Shown: positions 34,931 through 44,046, counted from the first letter of the stretch. The stretch is 64,000 bases of DNA from Pelosinus baikalensis (GCF_020819555.1 NZ_JAJHJB010000025.1:1-64000); one strand, 5' to 3'. Notes: a model not told the origin generated them from the letters alone. Translations and numbers: made by a program.

Positions 34931-35890
34931 TTACTTATTCACAATATTCACTGGTGTATTTGCCAAGAATTTTGCCAGATTATCTACAGCAATATCCATT
35001 AGTCTCGATCTGGATTCTTTTGGTGCCCAAGCAATATGAGGCGTAATAATGCAGTTTTTTGCCGTGAGTAATGGATTATCCGCTTTAATCGGCTCGGAGG
35101 AAACAACATCCAATGCCGCTCCATATAATTTGCCGCTATTTAACGCTTCTGCCAAATCTTCTTCCACAATCAAAGGACCTCGAGAGGTATTGATAATGAT
35201 AACCCCATCTTTCATTTTGGCAATATTATTCTTGTTTACAATGCCCTTGGTGCTGTCAAATAACGGACAATGCAGGGATATCACATCGGAGTTTGCTAAT
35301 AGTTCATCAAGACCTACATACTGTAGGGTATCGCTTTTTAGCTCTTCAATTTCATAGGAGTCAAAAGCTAATACTTTCATTCCCAAAGCTTGAGCAATCT
35401 TAGCGGTTGCTTGACCAATTCTGCCGAATCCGATAATACCTAAGGTTTTACCAGCAAGTTCGATGAGAGGATAGTTCCAATAGCACCAGTCTTGACAATT
35501 GGTCCAGTCACCTTTTAGTACACTTCGGCTATGTTCTCCAATATGGTGGCATACTTCCAGTAAGAGTGCAATGGTAATTTGGGATACGGCAGTGGTGCCA
35601 TAGGTTGGAATGTTGGCTACCGGTATGCCTTTGGTTTTGGCAATTTCCACATCTACCACATTGTAACCCGTTGCCAATACACCAATAAATTTGATGTTCG
35701 GGCAGGCAGAAAATACTTCTTGATCGATAACGGTTTTGTTGGTAAAAACAATCTGAGCGTCCCCAATTCTTTCAATGGTTTTTTCGGCTGGCGTTCTGTC
35801 ATATACCACCACATCACCTAGTGCTTTTAGACCATCCCAGCTTAAGTCACCAGGATTTAGGGTATAGCCATCTAATACAACGATTTTCAT
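34931..35890 (-). CDS. hprA: D-2-hydroxyacid dehydrogenase (glycerate dehydrogenase/hydroxypyruvate reductase)
   Basis: 319 residues. N-terminal substrate domain; NAD-binding loop LGIIGFGRIGQATAKIA (about 148-164); catalytic Arg in NTSRGPL, Glu in VVSSEP and His in ITPHIAW. It is of the GyaR/HprA type that reduces hydroxypyruvate to glycerate. The next gene, glycerate kinase, would consume the product. GGAGG lies upstream of ATG 35890. The frame is intact, unlike the three genes upstream of it. Confidence 0.88.
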   Translation of the reverse strand: MKIVVLDGYTLNPGDLSWDGLKALGDVVVYDRTPAEKTIERIGDAQIVFTNKTVIDQEVFSACPNIKFIGVLATGYNVVDVEIAKTKGIPVANIPTYGTTAVSQITIALLLEVCHHIGEHSRSVLKGDWTNCQDWCYWNYPLIELAGKTLGIIGFGRIGQATAKIAQALGMKVLAFDSYEIEELKSDTLQYVGLDELLANSDVISLHCPLFDSTKGIVNKNNIAKMKDGVIIINTSRGPLIVEEDLAEALNSGKLYGAALDVVSSEPIKADNPLLTAKNCIITPHIAWAPKESRSRLMDIAVDNLAKFLANTPVNIVNK

Positions 35891-35912
35891 AATAGTTTTT
35901 CCTCCATTTTTT

Positions 35913-36710
35913 TTATAGTTTAGCCCAGGCTAGGTTTAAAGCGCGTTTTGCATTGGCAACTACCAGATCTGGGTCTTCATCTCCCCAGGGTTTTACTTCA
36001 AAGTAAGTCTCCATAGCCTTCCATGGATGGATCTTCAACTACGCAATTGGCTATGTGAGCGTGAACAATATAGTCTTTAATGGGCAGTATGGCTTCTTCA
36101 ACGGTTTCATGTAATTGGACAATATGACTTAGATCTACCATGAGACCAAAGTTATCATATTCGACTCGAATCTCTTGGGCAAAACGTTTGGCAAGAGCAG
36201 CAGGACCGATTAAGGATTTCTTGTCAAAGTCATAGTCAAATACTTCGAGGATAATTTTTAGATTTCCTTTCGATTTGGCATAGGCACATAGTTCTTTGGT
36301 TGATTTTACGAGGGCAGCAAAGGCTTCTTCTTTTTTGGCTTCTTCATATTTTCCCGAAAGAAAGGCACAACCTACAGCGCCTAATTCATAGGCTTCGTCC
36401 ACACCGTCTTTTAGGGAGCCAGGGCTTCAAGGCGTACTTTTTCATCCAGGGAGTTAATGTTTAAGCCCTGTTGTCAGATGCCTTGGCTGGCAGCCATAAC
36501 CCACCGTTAAGCCAGCGGTTTTGACGGCTTCTGCCACTTGTTTGCGGGTGTCTTTGTCTTTTATCCAAGTCAGTTCAATGGCATCAAAATAATCATCGTT
36601 GGCAATCTTTTTGGTGGCTTCGAGTATTGGACCTTCTCCTTTTATGGTGGACGATAGGCCATAAAATTTACAATTCCGACTTGCATGTATTTTTTCATGG
36701 ATTCAATCAT
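35913..36710 (-). pseudogene. sugar phosphate isomerase/epimerase (TIM-barrel) with several frameshifts
   Basis: Begins MIESMKKYMQVGIVNFMAYP after GGAGG (ATG 36710). Frames shift near 36,650, in the run after QPRHLTTGL (near 36,465), near 36,415, and again near 36,000; the end YFEVKPWGDEDPDL...LAWAKL is recoverable to 35913. The long central frame (35998-36402) holds ILEVFDYDFDKKS and LMVDLSHIVQLHET, with metal-binding Glu, Asp and His of the xylose-isomerase-like TIM-barrel family. Hydroxypyruvate isomerase-like or keto-sugar epimerase function is likely, given the downstream hprA and glxK. Confidence 0.78.
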
Positions 36711-36729
36711 TTGTAAATACCTCCATTTT

Positions 36730-37080
36730 TTATTTGAGTAATCCCATATTTGCCAAAATATTTTTCAACTTAGTCATATTGACCTCGGAGCAACTGGTAT
36801 TTGGCTTAATCGGTTCACCAGCCTGAAAACCAATGAGATTCATTGCATCTTTGGTTACCACTGGCCAACTGCCAAGTCCCATAGCTACCCGCAGTGGAGC
36901 AAGCTTATATTGAGCTTCCAGTGATCCTTGTATATCACCAGCCATAAATGTATCGTAAATTTGCACCACTAACTTTGGAGCAATGTTGGCAGTAGCAGCA
37001 ACGCATCCTACACCACCATAAACTAAGCCATTTCAGGACCATTTGCTCCCGTTCTAATCATTTTAGGTCCTTCAAAGACA
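36730..37080 (-). pseudogene. DHDPS/NAL-family aldolase, C-terminal fragment
   Basis: The in-frame tail (79 residues from 36969) is extended upstream by VYGGVGCVAATANIAPKLVV after a frameshift near 37,035 and by FEGPKMIRTGANGPEMA. These are C-terminal parts of the DapA-like class I aldolase family; the Schiff-base lysine and the whole N-terminal half are missing. The fragment ends at about 37,080, exactly where the divergent DeoR-type gene also starts without its N-terminus. It was probably the first gene of the operon that continues into the isomerase, hprA and glxK. Confidence 0.75.
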
Positions 37081-37081
37081 A

Positions 37082-37588
37082 GGGTGTTTGCAACAGCGCG
37101 AGCGAAAGTCTCAAAATATTTTCTCTGGGACCACTACAATGCACATGATACCCTACTTGTCAGATATCAAGAACTTAACAATTATTACCAATAATTTACA
37201 TGTAATATTAAAAGCTCTCCCTTATCAAAACTTAAATGTGATTTCTACAGGGGGAACACTATTTAGGCGAACGAATTCTTTTGTTGATTCAGGAGCAGTA
37301 AGCTCCTTGAAAAAATACAATATCTCTAAAGCCTTTTTAGCCACAACCGGGATCTCAATTGCAAAAGGAATAACCAATTCCTCATCTCTTGAGTATGATA
37401 TAAAAAAATATATCGTAGAACACTGCGATAAAAAAATACTATTGGCAGATGATACGAAGCTCGGTAAAGTATCATTAATAACATATTACGACTTAAAAGA
37501 TATACAAGTATTTGTAACCAATCAAAAACCAGATGATGAATATACTGACTTCTTTAGCAACAACCATATTACATTGATTGCTCCTTAG
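37082..37588 (+). pseudogene. DeoR-family regulator lacking its DNA-binding domain
   Basis: About 165 residues of DeoR C-terminal sensor domain: SGTTTMHMIPYL, LTIITNNLHVI, STGGTLFRRTNSF, KAFLATTGIS and the DDTKLGK block near the end. The N-terminal helix-turn-helix (about 60-75 residues) is absent and no ribosome site precedes the open frame, so it should not act as a repressor. It faces away from the truncated aldolase gene. Both losses are explained by one deletion across the shared promoter region. Confidence 0.8.
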
Positions 37589-37614
37589 GGAATTGACTTG
37601 CATGAATGGGAATA

Positions 37615-37670
37615 GAACCAATAAAGAAACTGCCAGGGAATAAAATCCCTGGCAGTTTCTTTATTGGTTC
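37615..37670. terminator. very long bidirectional terminator
   Basis: A perfect 25-bp inverted repeat (outer GAACCAATAAAG with CTTTATTGGTTC, inner CTGCCAGGGA with TCCCTGGCAG) around ATAAAA. It lies between the convergent DeoR remnant and the binding lipoprotein gene. Confidence 0.75.
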
Positions 37671-37673
37671 TTA

Positions 37674-38843
37674 TTAAGGTTTTACAGTTTCTTTATACAC
37701 TTGTTTACCATTTTTCATTTCAATAATTACAGCGCTTTTTATTGCATCATGGGTATCATTTAATGTTAAGGAACCAGTTACACCTTGGAAATCTTTTGTA
37801 TTGGCAAGTGCTTCACGAATTTTTTCAGAATCCGTGCTGTTAGCCCGTTTAATGGCATCTACTAAAGCATAAGCTGCATCATAACCTAGGACAGCCATTG
37901 CATCTGGCACTTGACCATATTCTTTTTGGAAAGCATCAAGGAATGCTTTTGATTTAGGACTGTTATCTTCTACAGAATAGTGATTCGTAAAGTACGTATT
38001 ATTAAGAGCATCTGGTCCACCGATTTCAGCCAGTTTAGGAGAATCCCAGCCATCGCCGCCAACAAATGGTGCGGTGATACCAATTTCACGAGCCTGTTTT
38101 ATGATCTTTCCTACTTCGCCGTAATAGCCAGGCACATAAATTACATCTGGGTTAGTAGCTTTAATTTTTGTTAACAGTGTTTTGAAATCCTGGTCATTTT
38201 GTAAATAAGCTTCTTCGATAGCTATGCTACCGCCGCCCTTAGTAAAAGCATCTTTAAAGAATTTAGATAAGCCTTTGCTATAATCGCTAGAGTTATCAAT
38301 CATGACAGCAGCATTTTTAGCTTTAAGAGAGTTCAATACGAAATTTGCTCCTACAGTACCTTGAAAAGGATCAATAAAACATACGCGGAAGGTATAGTTT
38401 TTAACTTTTCCAGTATTCTCATCTAAGGTTACTTTAGGATTCGTTGTTGCAGCGGCGACAAATGGGATTTTATTCGCTTCAGCAACGGTTGAACCTGCGA
38501 TACCGTTAGAGCTGGTAGTAAAACCAGTAACAGCAATTACTTTATCTTGAGAAATAACTTTTGTCATTGCATTAGAGGATTCAGATGGTTCACCTTTGTT
38601 ATCGGCAACTGCGATTTGGATTTGTTTGCCCAAAACGCCACCATTAGCATTAATTTCTTTAAATGCTAGCTTAGCGCCATTGGCAGCAGCTGTACCAAAG
38701 GATGCAGTATTTCCTGTCAATTCATATACAACACCAATTTTAATATCTTTGCTAGCGCTTCCACCACAGCCAGCTACCAATCCAGCAACCAATATGACAA
38801 CAGTGAATAAAGATAACCATTTAGCATTCATTTTTCTAAACAC
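37674..38843 (-). CDS. branched-chain amino-acid-type ABC substrate-binding lipoprotein
   Basis: 389 residues. Signal peptide with lipobox LVAGC (Cys near residue 26), then a type I periplasmic-binding fold with VYELTGNTASFGTAAANGAKLAF and AYALVDAIKRANS. The start is GTG, set by GGGGGATT seven bases upstream. LivJ-like proteins feed branched-chain amino acids, amides or aromatic acids to LivHMGF permeases, but no permease gene lies in the window, so it must work with a distant transporter or a sensor. It is similar in type to the broken gene at 32159-33302. Confidence 0.87.
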   Translation of the reverse strand: MFRKMNAKWLSLFTVVILVAGLVAGCGGSASKDIKIGVVYELTGNTASFGTAAANGAKLAFKEINANGGVLGKQIQIAVADNKGEPSESSNAMTKVISQDKVIAVTGFTTSSNGIAGSTVAEANKIPFVAAATTNPKVTLDENTGKVKNYTFRVCFIDPFQGTVGANFVLNSLKAKNAAVMIDNSSDYSKGLSKFFKDAFTKGGGSIAIEEAYLQNDQDFKTLLTKIKATNPDVIYVPGYYGEVGKIIKQAREIGITAPFVGGDGWDSPKLAEIGGPDALNNTYFTNHYSVEDNSPKSKAFLDAFQKEYGQVPDAMAVLGYDAAYALVDAIKRANSTDSEKIREALANTKDFQGVTGSLTLNDTHDAIKSAVIIEMKNGKQVYKETVKP

Positions 38844-38927
38844 AATAATCCCCCTTATTAATTATATTATTTCGAAGTTTTCTACACCTTACCGTCTTCC
38901 CTACCACCCCCACCAAAATATCGAAAA

Positions 38928-38970
38928 AGGTGCTTCAAACAGAAGAGAATACTCTCTGTTTAAAGCACCT
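38928..38970 (-). terminator. terminator of the proline dehydrogenase operon
   Basis: AGGTGCTTCAAACAG pairs with CTGTTTAAAGCACCT, followed on the minus strand by TTTTTC. It lies about 185 bases past the P5C dehydrogenase stop codon and ahead of the binding lipoprotein gene. Confidence 0.7.
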
Positions 38971-39155
38971 TTGCTTTAATCTTATATTTGTTTTTTATTA
39001 TACCGTGCGTTCTCCGACTTGACAAGTGTTTTTTTCAAAAAAACATTTTATATTTTTTTGAACATTTATAGTATATTTTCTTTCTTTGTATTGTGAAATC
39101 AGTAACGATCTTTACCTCACATTACAAATTGCTACAACGGTATATGACCTTTAAT

Positions 39156-40703
39156 TTATAGTTTTTCACAAATTGATTTTGCCTGTAAAAACAATAATAA
39201 ATAATCAGCACCACCAGCTTTAGAATCGGTACCAGATAAGTTAAAACCGCCAAAAGGATGAACACCGACTAAAGCACCTGTGCACTTACGGTTAAAATAT
39301 AGATTGCCTACATGAAATTCGCGGCGAGCCTTTTCTAGTTTAGCACGGCTCTTTGAATACACAGCACCAGTGAGACCATATTCAGTGCCATTGGCAATAG
39401 CAAGAGCATGGTCAAAGTCATCAGCAGGGATTACCGCAAGCACAGGTCCAAATATCTCTTCCTGGGAAATACGGGCCTCGGGAGAAATCCCTGAAAATAC
39501 AGTTGGCTCAATAAAGTAGCCTTGTTCACCAGCCGTAGATCCACCGCACTCTAGTTTCCCTTCTGTTTTGCCAATTTCGATATAGCTTAAAATCTTTTTA
39601 TAAGAGTTTTCATCAATTACAGGACCAATATTACTTTCAGGGCTGCTGGCAGCACCAATCTTAAGAGCCTTCGTCTTTTCGACTACCTTTGCAAGTACTG
39701 CATCATATACGTCTCTCACGATAATAGCACGAGAGCAAGCAGAACATTTTTGTCCCTGGAAGCCAAAGGCAGATGCAACAATTCCAGCAGCTGCTTCTTC
39801 AAGATCAGCTTCACTGTCTACAACAATAGAATCTTTACCGCCCATTTCAGCTACGACTCTTTTAATCCATTTCTGCCCTGGAGACAAATCAGCAGCTAAC
39901 TTATTAATGCGAAGTCCGACTTCTTTAGAACCTGTAAAATTGATAAAGCGCACTTGAGCGTGGGATACCAAATAATCGCCAATCGTTCCACCACTGCCTG
40001 GAAGATAATTTACAACACCAGCAGGTAAAGAGACTTCTTCCCACAACTGCATAAATTTAGCAGCAATTACAGGCGTTGAGCTTGCAGGCTTCATAATCAC
40101 CGTATTGCCAGCTACAATAGCTGCTGCTGTCATCCCTGCTAAAATGGCTAAGGGAAAATTCCATGGCGGAATTACAACACCAACACCGAGAGGAATATAG
40201 GCACACTCATTTTGTTCTCCAGGATAAGGTGTTACTTCCATGCCTTTTGCATACTTATCCATTTGGCGAGCATAGTATTCCATAAAATCGATTGCTTCTG
40301 CAGTATCGGCATCCGCTTCCGCCCAAGTTTTCCCTGCCTCTTCCACTAACCAAGCAGAAAACTCAAATTTACGTCGGCGTAAAACAGCAGAAGCTTTAAA
40401 CAAATACAAAGATCGTTCCGCGGGGTCTACATACTGCCATGAAGCAAAGGCTTTATTGGCTGCCTGCACCGCTTTTTCAGCTAAATCTATATTGGCCCGA
40501 GCAACGGTACCAACAATGTCAGATGTTTTGGAAGGATTGATCGACGTAATGCGCGCTTCTGTATCGACAGTTTCTCCGCCGATAATGAGTGGATAATGAG
40601 CAGCTTTCTCCAACTGTACCGCAGCCAATGCCTTCTCCATAGCAGCCTTGTTTTCTGGAAGACCAAAGTTAGTAAAAGGTTCATTTTTGTATTCTGTAAT
40701 CAT
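39156..40703 (-). CDS. rocA: 1-pyrroline-5-carboxylate dehydrogenase
   Basis: 515 residues, aldehyde dehydrogenase superfamily, RocA/PruA type. NAD-binding and catalytic features are VIPPWNFPLAILAGM, FTGSKEVG, catalytic Glu in AEMGGKDS and catalytic Cys in GQKCSACSR. It oxidises glutamate semialdehyde to glutamate, the second step of proline and arginine breakdown. ATG 40703 is chosen (GTGAGG upstream); the frame to 40754 would overlap the previous gene. It is the last gene of a six-gene operon, 47 bases after the FAD oxidoreductase. Confidence 0.92.
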   Translation of the reverse strand: MITEYKNEPFTNFGLPENKAAMEKALAAVQLEKAAHYPLIIGGETVDTEARITSINPSKTSDIVGTVARANIDLAEKAVQAANKAFASWQYVDPAERSLYLFKASAVLRRRKFEFSAWLVEEAGKTWAEADADTAEAIDFMEYYARQMDKYAKGMEVTPYPGEQNECAYIPLGVGVVIPPWNFPLAILAGMTAAAIVAGNTVIMKPASSTPVIAAKFMQLWEEVSLPAGVVNYLPGSGGTIGDYLVSHAQVRFINFTGSKEVGLRINKLAADLSPGQKWIKRVVAEMGGKDSIVVDSEADLEEAAAGIVASAFGFQGQKCSACSRAIIVRDVYDAVLAKVVEKTKALKIGAASSPESNIGPVIDENSYKKILSYIEIGKTEGKLECGGSTAGEQGYFIEPTVFSGISPEARISQEEIFGPVLAVIPADDFDHALAIANGTEYGLTGAVYSKSRAKLEKARREFHVGNLYFNRKCTGALVGVHPFGGFNLSGTDSKAGGADYLLLFLQAKSICEKL

Positions 40704-40750
40704 TTTAAATTCCTCACTTTCGTATTTTAAATGTAATGATATATATTGAC

Positions 40751-41899
40751 TCACACAACGGATGGCTCTACAAATAACTCTCCGCGTTCAAACCGCCCAG
40801 CATCAAACATTTGGATAGGAAAGGCCGTAGGTTTTCCCACTACCATCTCTGCCATTAATTGACCTGTGATAGGCGAAATCATGAAACCATGACCACTAAA
40901 GCCTGCAGCAGTGAAGAAACGATTGAGAGCAGGACTGCTGCCTAATATCGGTGTGCGGTCAGGGCACATATCATATAATCCCGCCCATTGCCGAACTACA
41001 TTTAGACCTGCTAAAGGCGGCAGGATTTCCACAAGTCGCTGCGCCATATCTCGTAAAAACTGCCAACTGGATTTTATATTATAGCTTTCCGGTTCATTTG
41101 GATGACCAATTCCCATAATAAAACTACCATGAGGACTTTGCTGACAATATAAATTATGATAAAAACTCATCACCATGGGTCCCATAGTAGGCTCCACTGG
41201 TTCTGTTACCAAAATTTCATGACGTTCTGGGAAAATAGGAAGCTCAACGCCGACCATACGTCCAACGGTTTTTGCATACCCTCCTGCCGCATTTACAACC
41301 GTATCTGTTTGAATATCTCCCCGGTTGGTACGGACCGAAATAATTTTACCATTCTTCGTTACAATGCCTTGCACCTCAGTATCGGTATAAATCTCAACAT
41401 TTAAATTTTGGGCAGCTTGCCCGTAGGCTTCTGTTACTTTAAAGGGATTACAATGACCATCTTCTGCACAATAGGTAGCACCAAACATTCCTTTTGTATT
41501 TAGAAAAGGAACAATTTCCAAAGATTCCTCTGGCGTCACCCAGCGTGCAGGAATGTTAAGAGAATTTTGCAGTACCAAATTCTTTTTAAACTGCTCTGCC
41601 ATTTTTTCCGAGTAAGCGGGCATTAAATAACCATTTTGGGTAAATTCAATATCTACATCCACATTCAGCAATTCTGGTAAATGGGAGAGCATCTTAACAC
41701 TTTCACGAGACAAAAGACAATTAGTCTCTGTTCCCCACTGCATTCTCATACCTGCCCCACAGCGACCCGTGGCACCACTAGCTAAGTACTTCTTCTCTAA
41801 TACGACTACTTTACCTGCACCTAATTTAGCTAAGTTATAGGCAGTGGAACAGCCGATAACACCACCACCAATTACCACAACATCTGCAGTCTTAATCAT
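40751..41899 (-). CDS. FAD-dependent amino acid dehydrogenase, catalytic subunit (proline dehydrogenase beta-like)
   Basis: 382 residues of the DAO/sarcosine oxidase family. FAD-binding VVVIGGGVIGCSTAYNLAK (8-26), the GRCGAGMRMQWG segment and the C-terminal GFSGHGFMISPITGQLMAE are typical of the beta subunit of archaeal-type dye-linked proline dehydrogenase and of sarcosine or opine oxidases. The P5C dehydrogenase gene next door makes proline the most likely substrate. Its start overlaps the previous gene by 8 bases. Confidence 0.82.
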   Translation of the reverse strand: MIKTADVVVIGGGVIGCSTAYNLAKLGAGKVVVLEKKYLASGATGRCGAGMRMQWGTETNCLLSRESVKMLSHLPELLNVDVDIEFTQNGYLMPAYSEKMAEQFKKNLVLQNSLNIPARWVTPEESLEIVPFLNTKGMFGATYCAEDGHCNPFKVTEAYGQAAQNLNVEIYTDTEVQGIVTKNGKIISVRTNRGDIQTDTVVNAAGGYAKTVGRMVGVELPIFPERHEILVTEPVEPTMGPMVMSFYHNLYCQQSPHGSFIMGIGHPNEPESYNIKSSWQFLRDMAQRLVEILPPLAGLNVVRQWAGLYDMCPDRTPILGSSPALNRFFTAAGFSGHGFMISPITGQLMAEMVVGKPTAFPIQMFDAGRFERGELFVEPSVV

Positions 41900-42170
41900 G
41901 CTTATCTCCTCCTAACAAAGAAGCCATCTTAATGGGAGAGGTAGAAGGACGAAACGTAGGCAAAGGAATCTGTGCGACAGGCTTTCCTGTGGCTTTGGCA
42001 ATTTCATTCACAATAAGAGGAGCACAAGTTCTTCCTTGGCAAGGACCCATTCCAGAGCGGCAAGCTCTTTTTATTTCTTCCAGAGTATGTTTTCCCTGTG
42101 CAATCTGCTCTCTAATCTCTCCTAAGGTTATATCTTCACAACGACAGATAATAATATCATTATGATTCAT
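41892..42170 (-). CDS. BFD-like [2Fe-2S] subunit
   Basis: 92 residues. The bacterioferritin-associated-ferredoxin-like fold shows CRCEDITLGEI near the start and CRSGMGPCQGRTC (about 36-48), giving the four cysteines of a [2Fe-2S] cluster. In related multi-subunit dehydrogenases this module passes electrons between flavins. It overlaps both neighbours by a few bases (translational coupling). Confidence 0.82.
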   Translation of the reverse strand: MNHNDIIICRCEDITLGEIREQIAQGKHTLEEIKRACRSGMGPCQGRTCAPLIVNEIAKATGKPVAQIPLPTFRPSTSPIKMASLLGGDKHD

Positions 42171-42619
42171 GATCTTCCTCCTTTCTTAAGGCGAATGCTG
42201 CGTACCTCCATAGCTAATTCCCGAGGCACAGACAGCCAAATAATATTTGTTTTATTTGGTGATGTCTGTACTCGAATGACTTCTGAAGTGCCAATACATT
42301 GACCTTGTCGATTTAAAGCATCAACAACAGTCTTAGCCTCAGGCAAAGGAGAAAATTCATAGGGAATCTTAACTAAGGCCACATCTTTTCCATAAGTATA
42401 GTCAACAACAAAAATAGACAACCCAGGGCAGTGAGTCATACACACTCCACAGCCATTGCAAAGTTCTTCATTTAAAGAAGGACAGTCATTAATTTCTTTT
42501 ACGGTAATGGCACCCCGCGGGCAAGCATCAGCACAAGGATTACAGGGAATTTGCTGCATACATTCAAATAAAGCGATTGGACCTTTCGCGAAACGCTCCT
42601 GTGACGGCATTTTATCCAA
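42167..42619 (-). CDS. 4Fe-4S ferredoxin-type subunit
   Basis: 150 residues with two cysteine motifs: CNPCADACPRG (about 26-36) and CNGCGVCMTHCPG (about 53-65), sufficient for two [4Fe-4S] clusters. The C-terminal 60 residues are a small mixed domain that I do not recognise. An electron-transfer subunit of the dehydrogenase complex, overlapping its neighbours by 4 and 8 bases. Confidence 0.82.
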   Translation of the reverse strand: MDKMPSQERFAKGPIALFECMQQIPCNPCADACPRGAITVKEINDCPSLNEELCNGCGVCMTHCPGLSIFVVDYTYGKDVALVKIPYEFSPLPEAKTVVDALNRQGQCIGTSEVIRVQTSPNKTNIIWLSVPRELAMEVRSIRLKKGGRS

Positions 42620-43700
42620 CCTCCTCTAAAACAACTTTGCTAAGTCCCGTACAAATCTTCACACTTGCTGGACCAGAACGCAGGGCACTCAGTTGTGATT
42701 TTGCAGTCTGAAACTCTTTGGTAAACGAATCTTTTTTATGTCCTAAAACAGAAGCAACATATAAGCCTGCTAATTTTCCTTCTACCATAGCTGCTGAGGC
42801 TTCTTCGACTCCTGAAACATCACCAGCTACATAGATATTTTCATGGGATGTTTTCATATTGGCATCACGTAATGGTACATAACCGCCTAATTCTGCTGCG
42901 AACTTCATTTCACAGCCCGCTTGCCACAACAGTTCGGTCAGGGGACTTAATCCTACTGCCAAACATAGCCCATCTACAGCAATATATTGTTCACTTCCCT
43001 CAATCGGCTGCCATTGTTCATCTAGTTGGCAAATCGTAACACCTTCCAAACAGGAATCACCATGGGCTGATTGTATCGAATGAGATGTATAAATTGGTAC
43101 ACCATGACGTTGCAGCTTAGCAGCATGAACACGATAACCGCCAACTTGCGGCGCAGCTTCTACAATGCCTGCTACTTCAACACCCGCCTGCAGCAATTGA
43201 TAAGCCACAATCACACCAATATTGCCAGCGCCAATCATGAGTATCCTTTTTGCTGGTATCACTCCGTGAACATTCATTAATGTTTGGACTGCACCTGCAC
43301 CATAAATACCTGGTAAATCATTATTAGGAAAGGCCATTGTTTTTTCCGAAGCGCCCGTTGCAATAATAATTTTTTTAGGTCTGGCTGTACAAAAAGCACC
43401 TTCATAAGAAACCGTAACTACGCCATCTGGATAGATTCCTAGTACTACAGCATTCTTCCAAATGGTGATACCTGAAATATCCGAACTCTGGTTGATTAAT
43501 TTTTCAGCTATATCCATTCCACGCTCACCGGCAAATTCTGCCTTCGAGCCAAAAAATTTATGAGTTTGTTTAATTAACTGACCGCCTAAGCGATCCGCCC
43601 GTTCAACAAGCAATACCTTTGCACCAGCCTCTGCAGCATGAATGGCAGCCATTAACCCAGCCGGGCCAGCTCCTATGACTAAGATTTCTGTCGTTATCAT
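42612..43700 (-). CDS. NAD(P)/FAD-dependent oxidoreductase subunit (HcnB/SoxA-like)
   Basis: 362 residues. FAD-binding VIGAGPAGLMAAIHAAEAGA (6-25), an internal NAD(P)-binding ILMIGAGNIGVIVAYQLL (about 155-172), and the flavin-contacting YVAGDVSGVEEASAAM. It corresponds to the alpha subunit of dye-linked proline dehydrogenase, HcnB, or opine oxidase NoxA-type proteins. It probably passes electrons from the catalytic flavin subunit to a nicotinamide or ferredoxin acceptor. Confidence 0.82.
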   Translation of the reverse strand: MITTEILVIGAGPAGLMAAIHAAEAGAKVLLVERADRLGGQLIKQTHKFFGSKAEFAGERGMDIAEKLINQSSDISGITIWKNAVVLGIYPDGVVTVSYEGAFCTARPKKIIIATGASEKTMAFPNNDLPGIYGAGAVQTLMNVHGVIPAKRILMIGAGNIGVIVAYQLLQAGVEVAGIVEAAPQVGGYRVHAAKLQRHGVPIYTSHSIQSAHGDSCLEGVTICQLDEQWQPIEGSEQYIAVDGLCLAVGLSPLTELLWQAGCEMKFAAELGGYVPLRDANMKTSHENIYVAGDVSGVEEASAAMVEGKLAGLYVASVLGHKKDSFTKEFQTAKSQLSALRSGPASVKICTGLSKVVLEEVG

Positions 43701-44002
43701 ACGATCTTCCCCTTCCCTTCTTGGGTCTCAACTACCATGCCAGCGCGAAGAGGTTCCGTACAAACCCGTACATTAGGAATTTTATCTACTGTCATCAAAC
43801 AAGATGAACAGTTTCCAATGGCACAGAAGAGACCACGAGGACGATGGCGACCATGACTATGACGCAATACCTTTACATCAGCCGCATGTAGTGCAGCAGC
43901 AATTGGCTCTCCCGCTATTCCCTCTATCGTTTGACCATTCAATGTGAAGGTCACCATATCTCGTTTTGGAAATGTCAGTATTGGATGGTTGACAATTCTC
44001 AT
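43697..44002 (-). CDS. [2Fe-2S] HcnA-like subunit
   Basis: 101 residues. A plant-type ferredoxin fold with CAIGNCSSCLM (about 60-70) and a later single Cys in VRVCTEPL giving the fourth ligand. Homologous to HcnA and to the N-terminus of SoxA. First gene of the operon; AGGAGGTG precedes the ATG, and a sigma-54 promoter lies 29 bases upstream. Confidence 0.83.
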   Translation of the reverse strand: MRIVNHPILTFPKRDMVTFTLNGQTIEGIAGEPIAAALHAADVKVLRHSHGRHRPRGLFCAIGNCSSCLMTVDKIPNVRVCTEPLRAGMVVETQEGKGKIV

Positions 44003-44030
44003 AGTTAAACACCTCCTGCTCTATTCCTAA

Positions 44031-44046
44031 TGCAATATTCGTGCCA
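44031..44046 (-). promoter_or_regulatory. sigma-54 promoter of the amino acid dehydrogenase operon
   Basis: On the minus strand TGGCACG-AATA-TTGCA, with GG and GC elements exactly spaced for the -24/-12 class. It is the only such site I noticed in the window, and the sigma-54 activator gene lies immediately upstream, so control by that activator is strongly suggested. Confidence 0.88.

Noticed and set aside
39001..39155. Possible leader or promoter features upstream of the binding lipoprotein
   Set aside because: A TTGACA-like word occurs near 39,020 but no convincing -10 at proper spacing was found.
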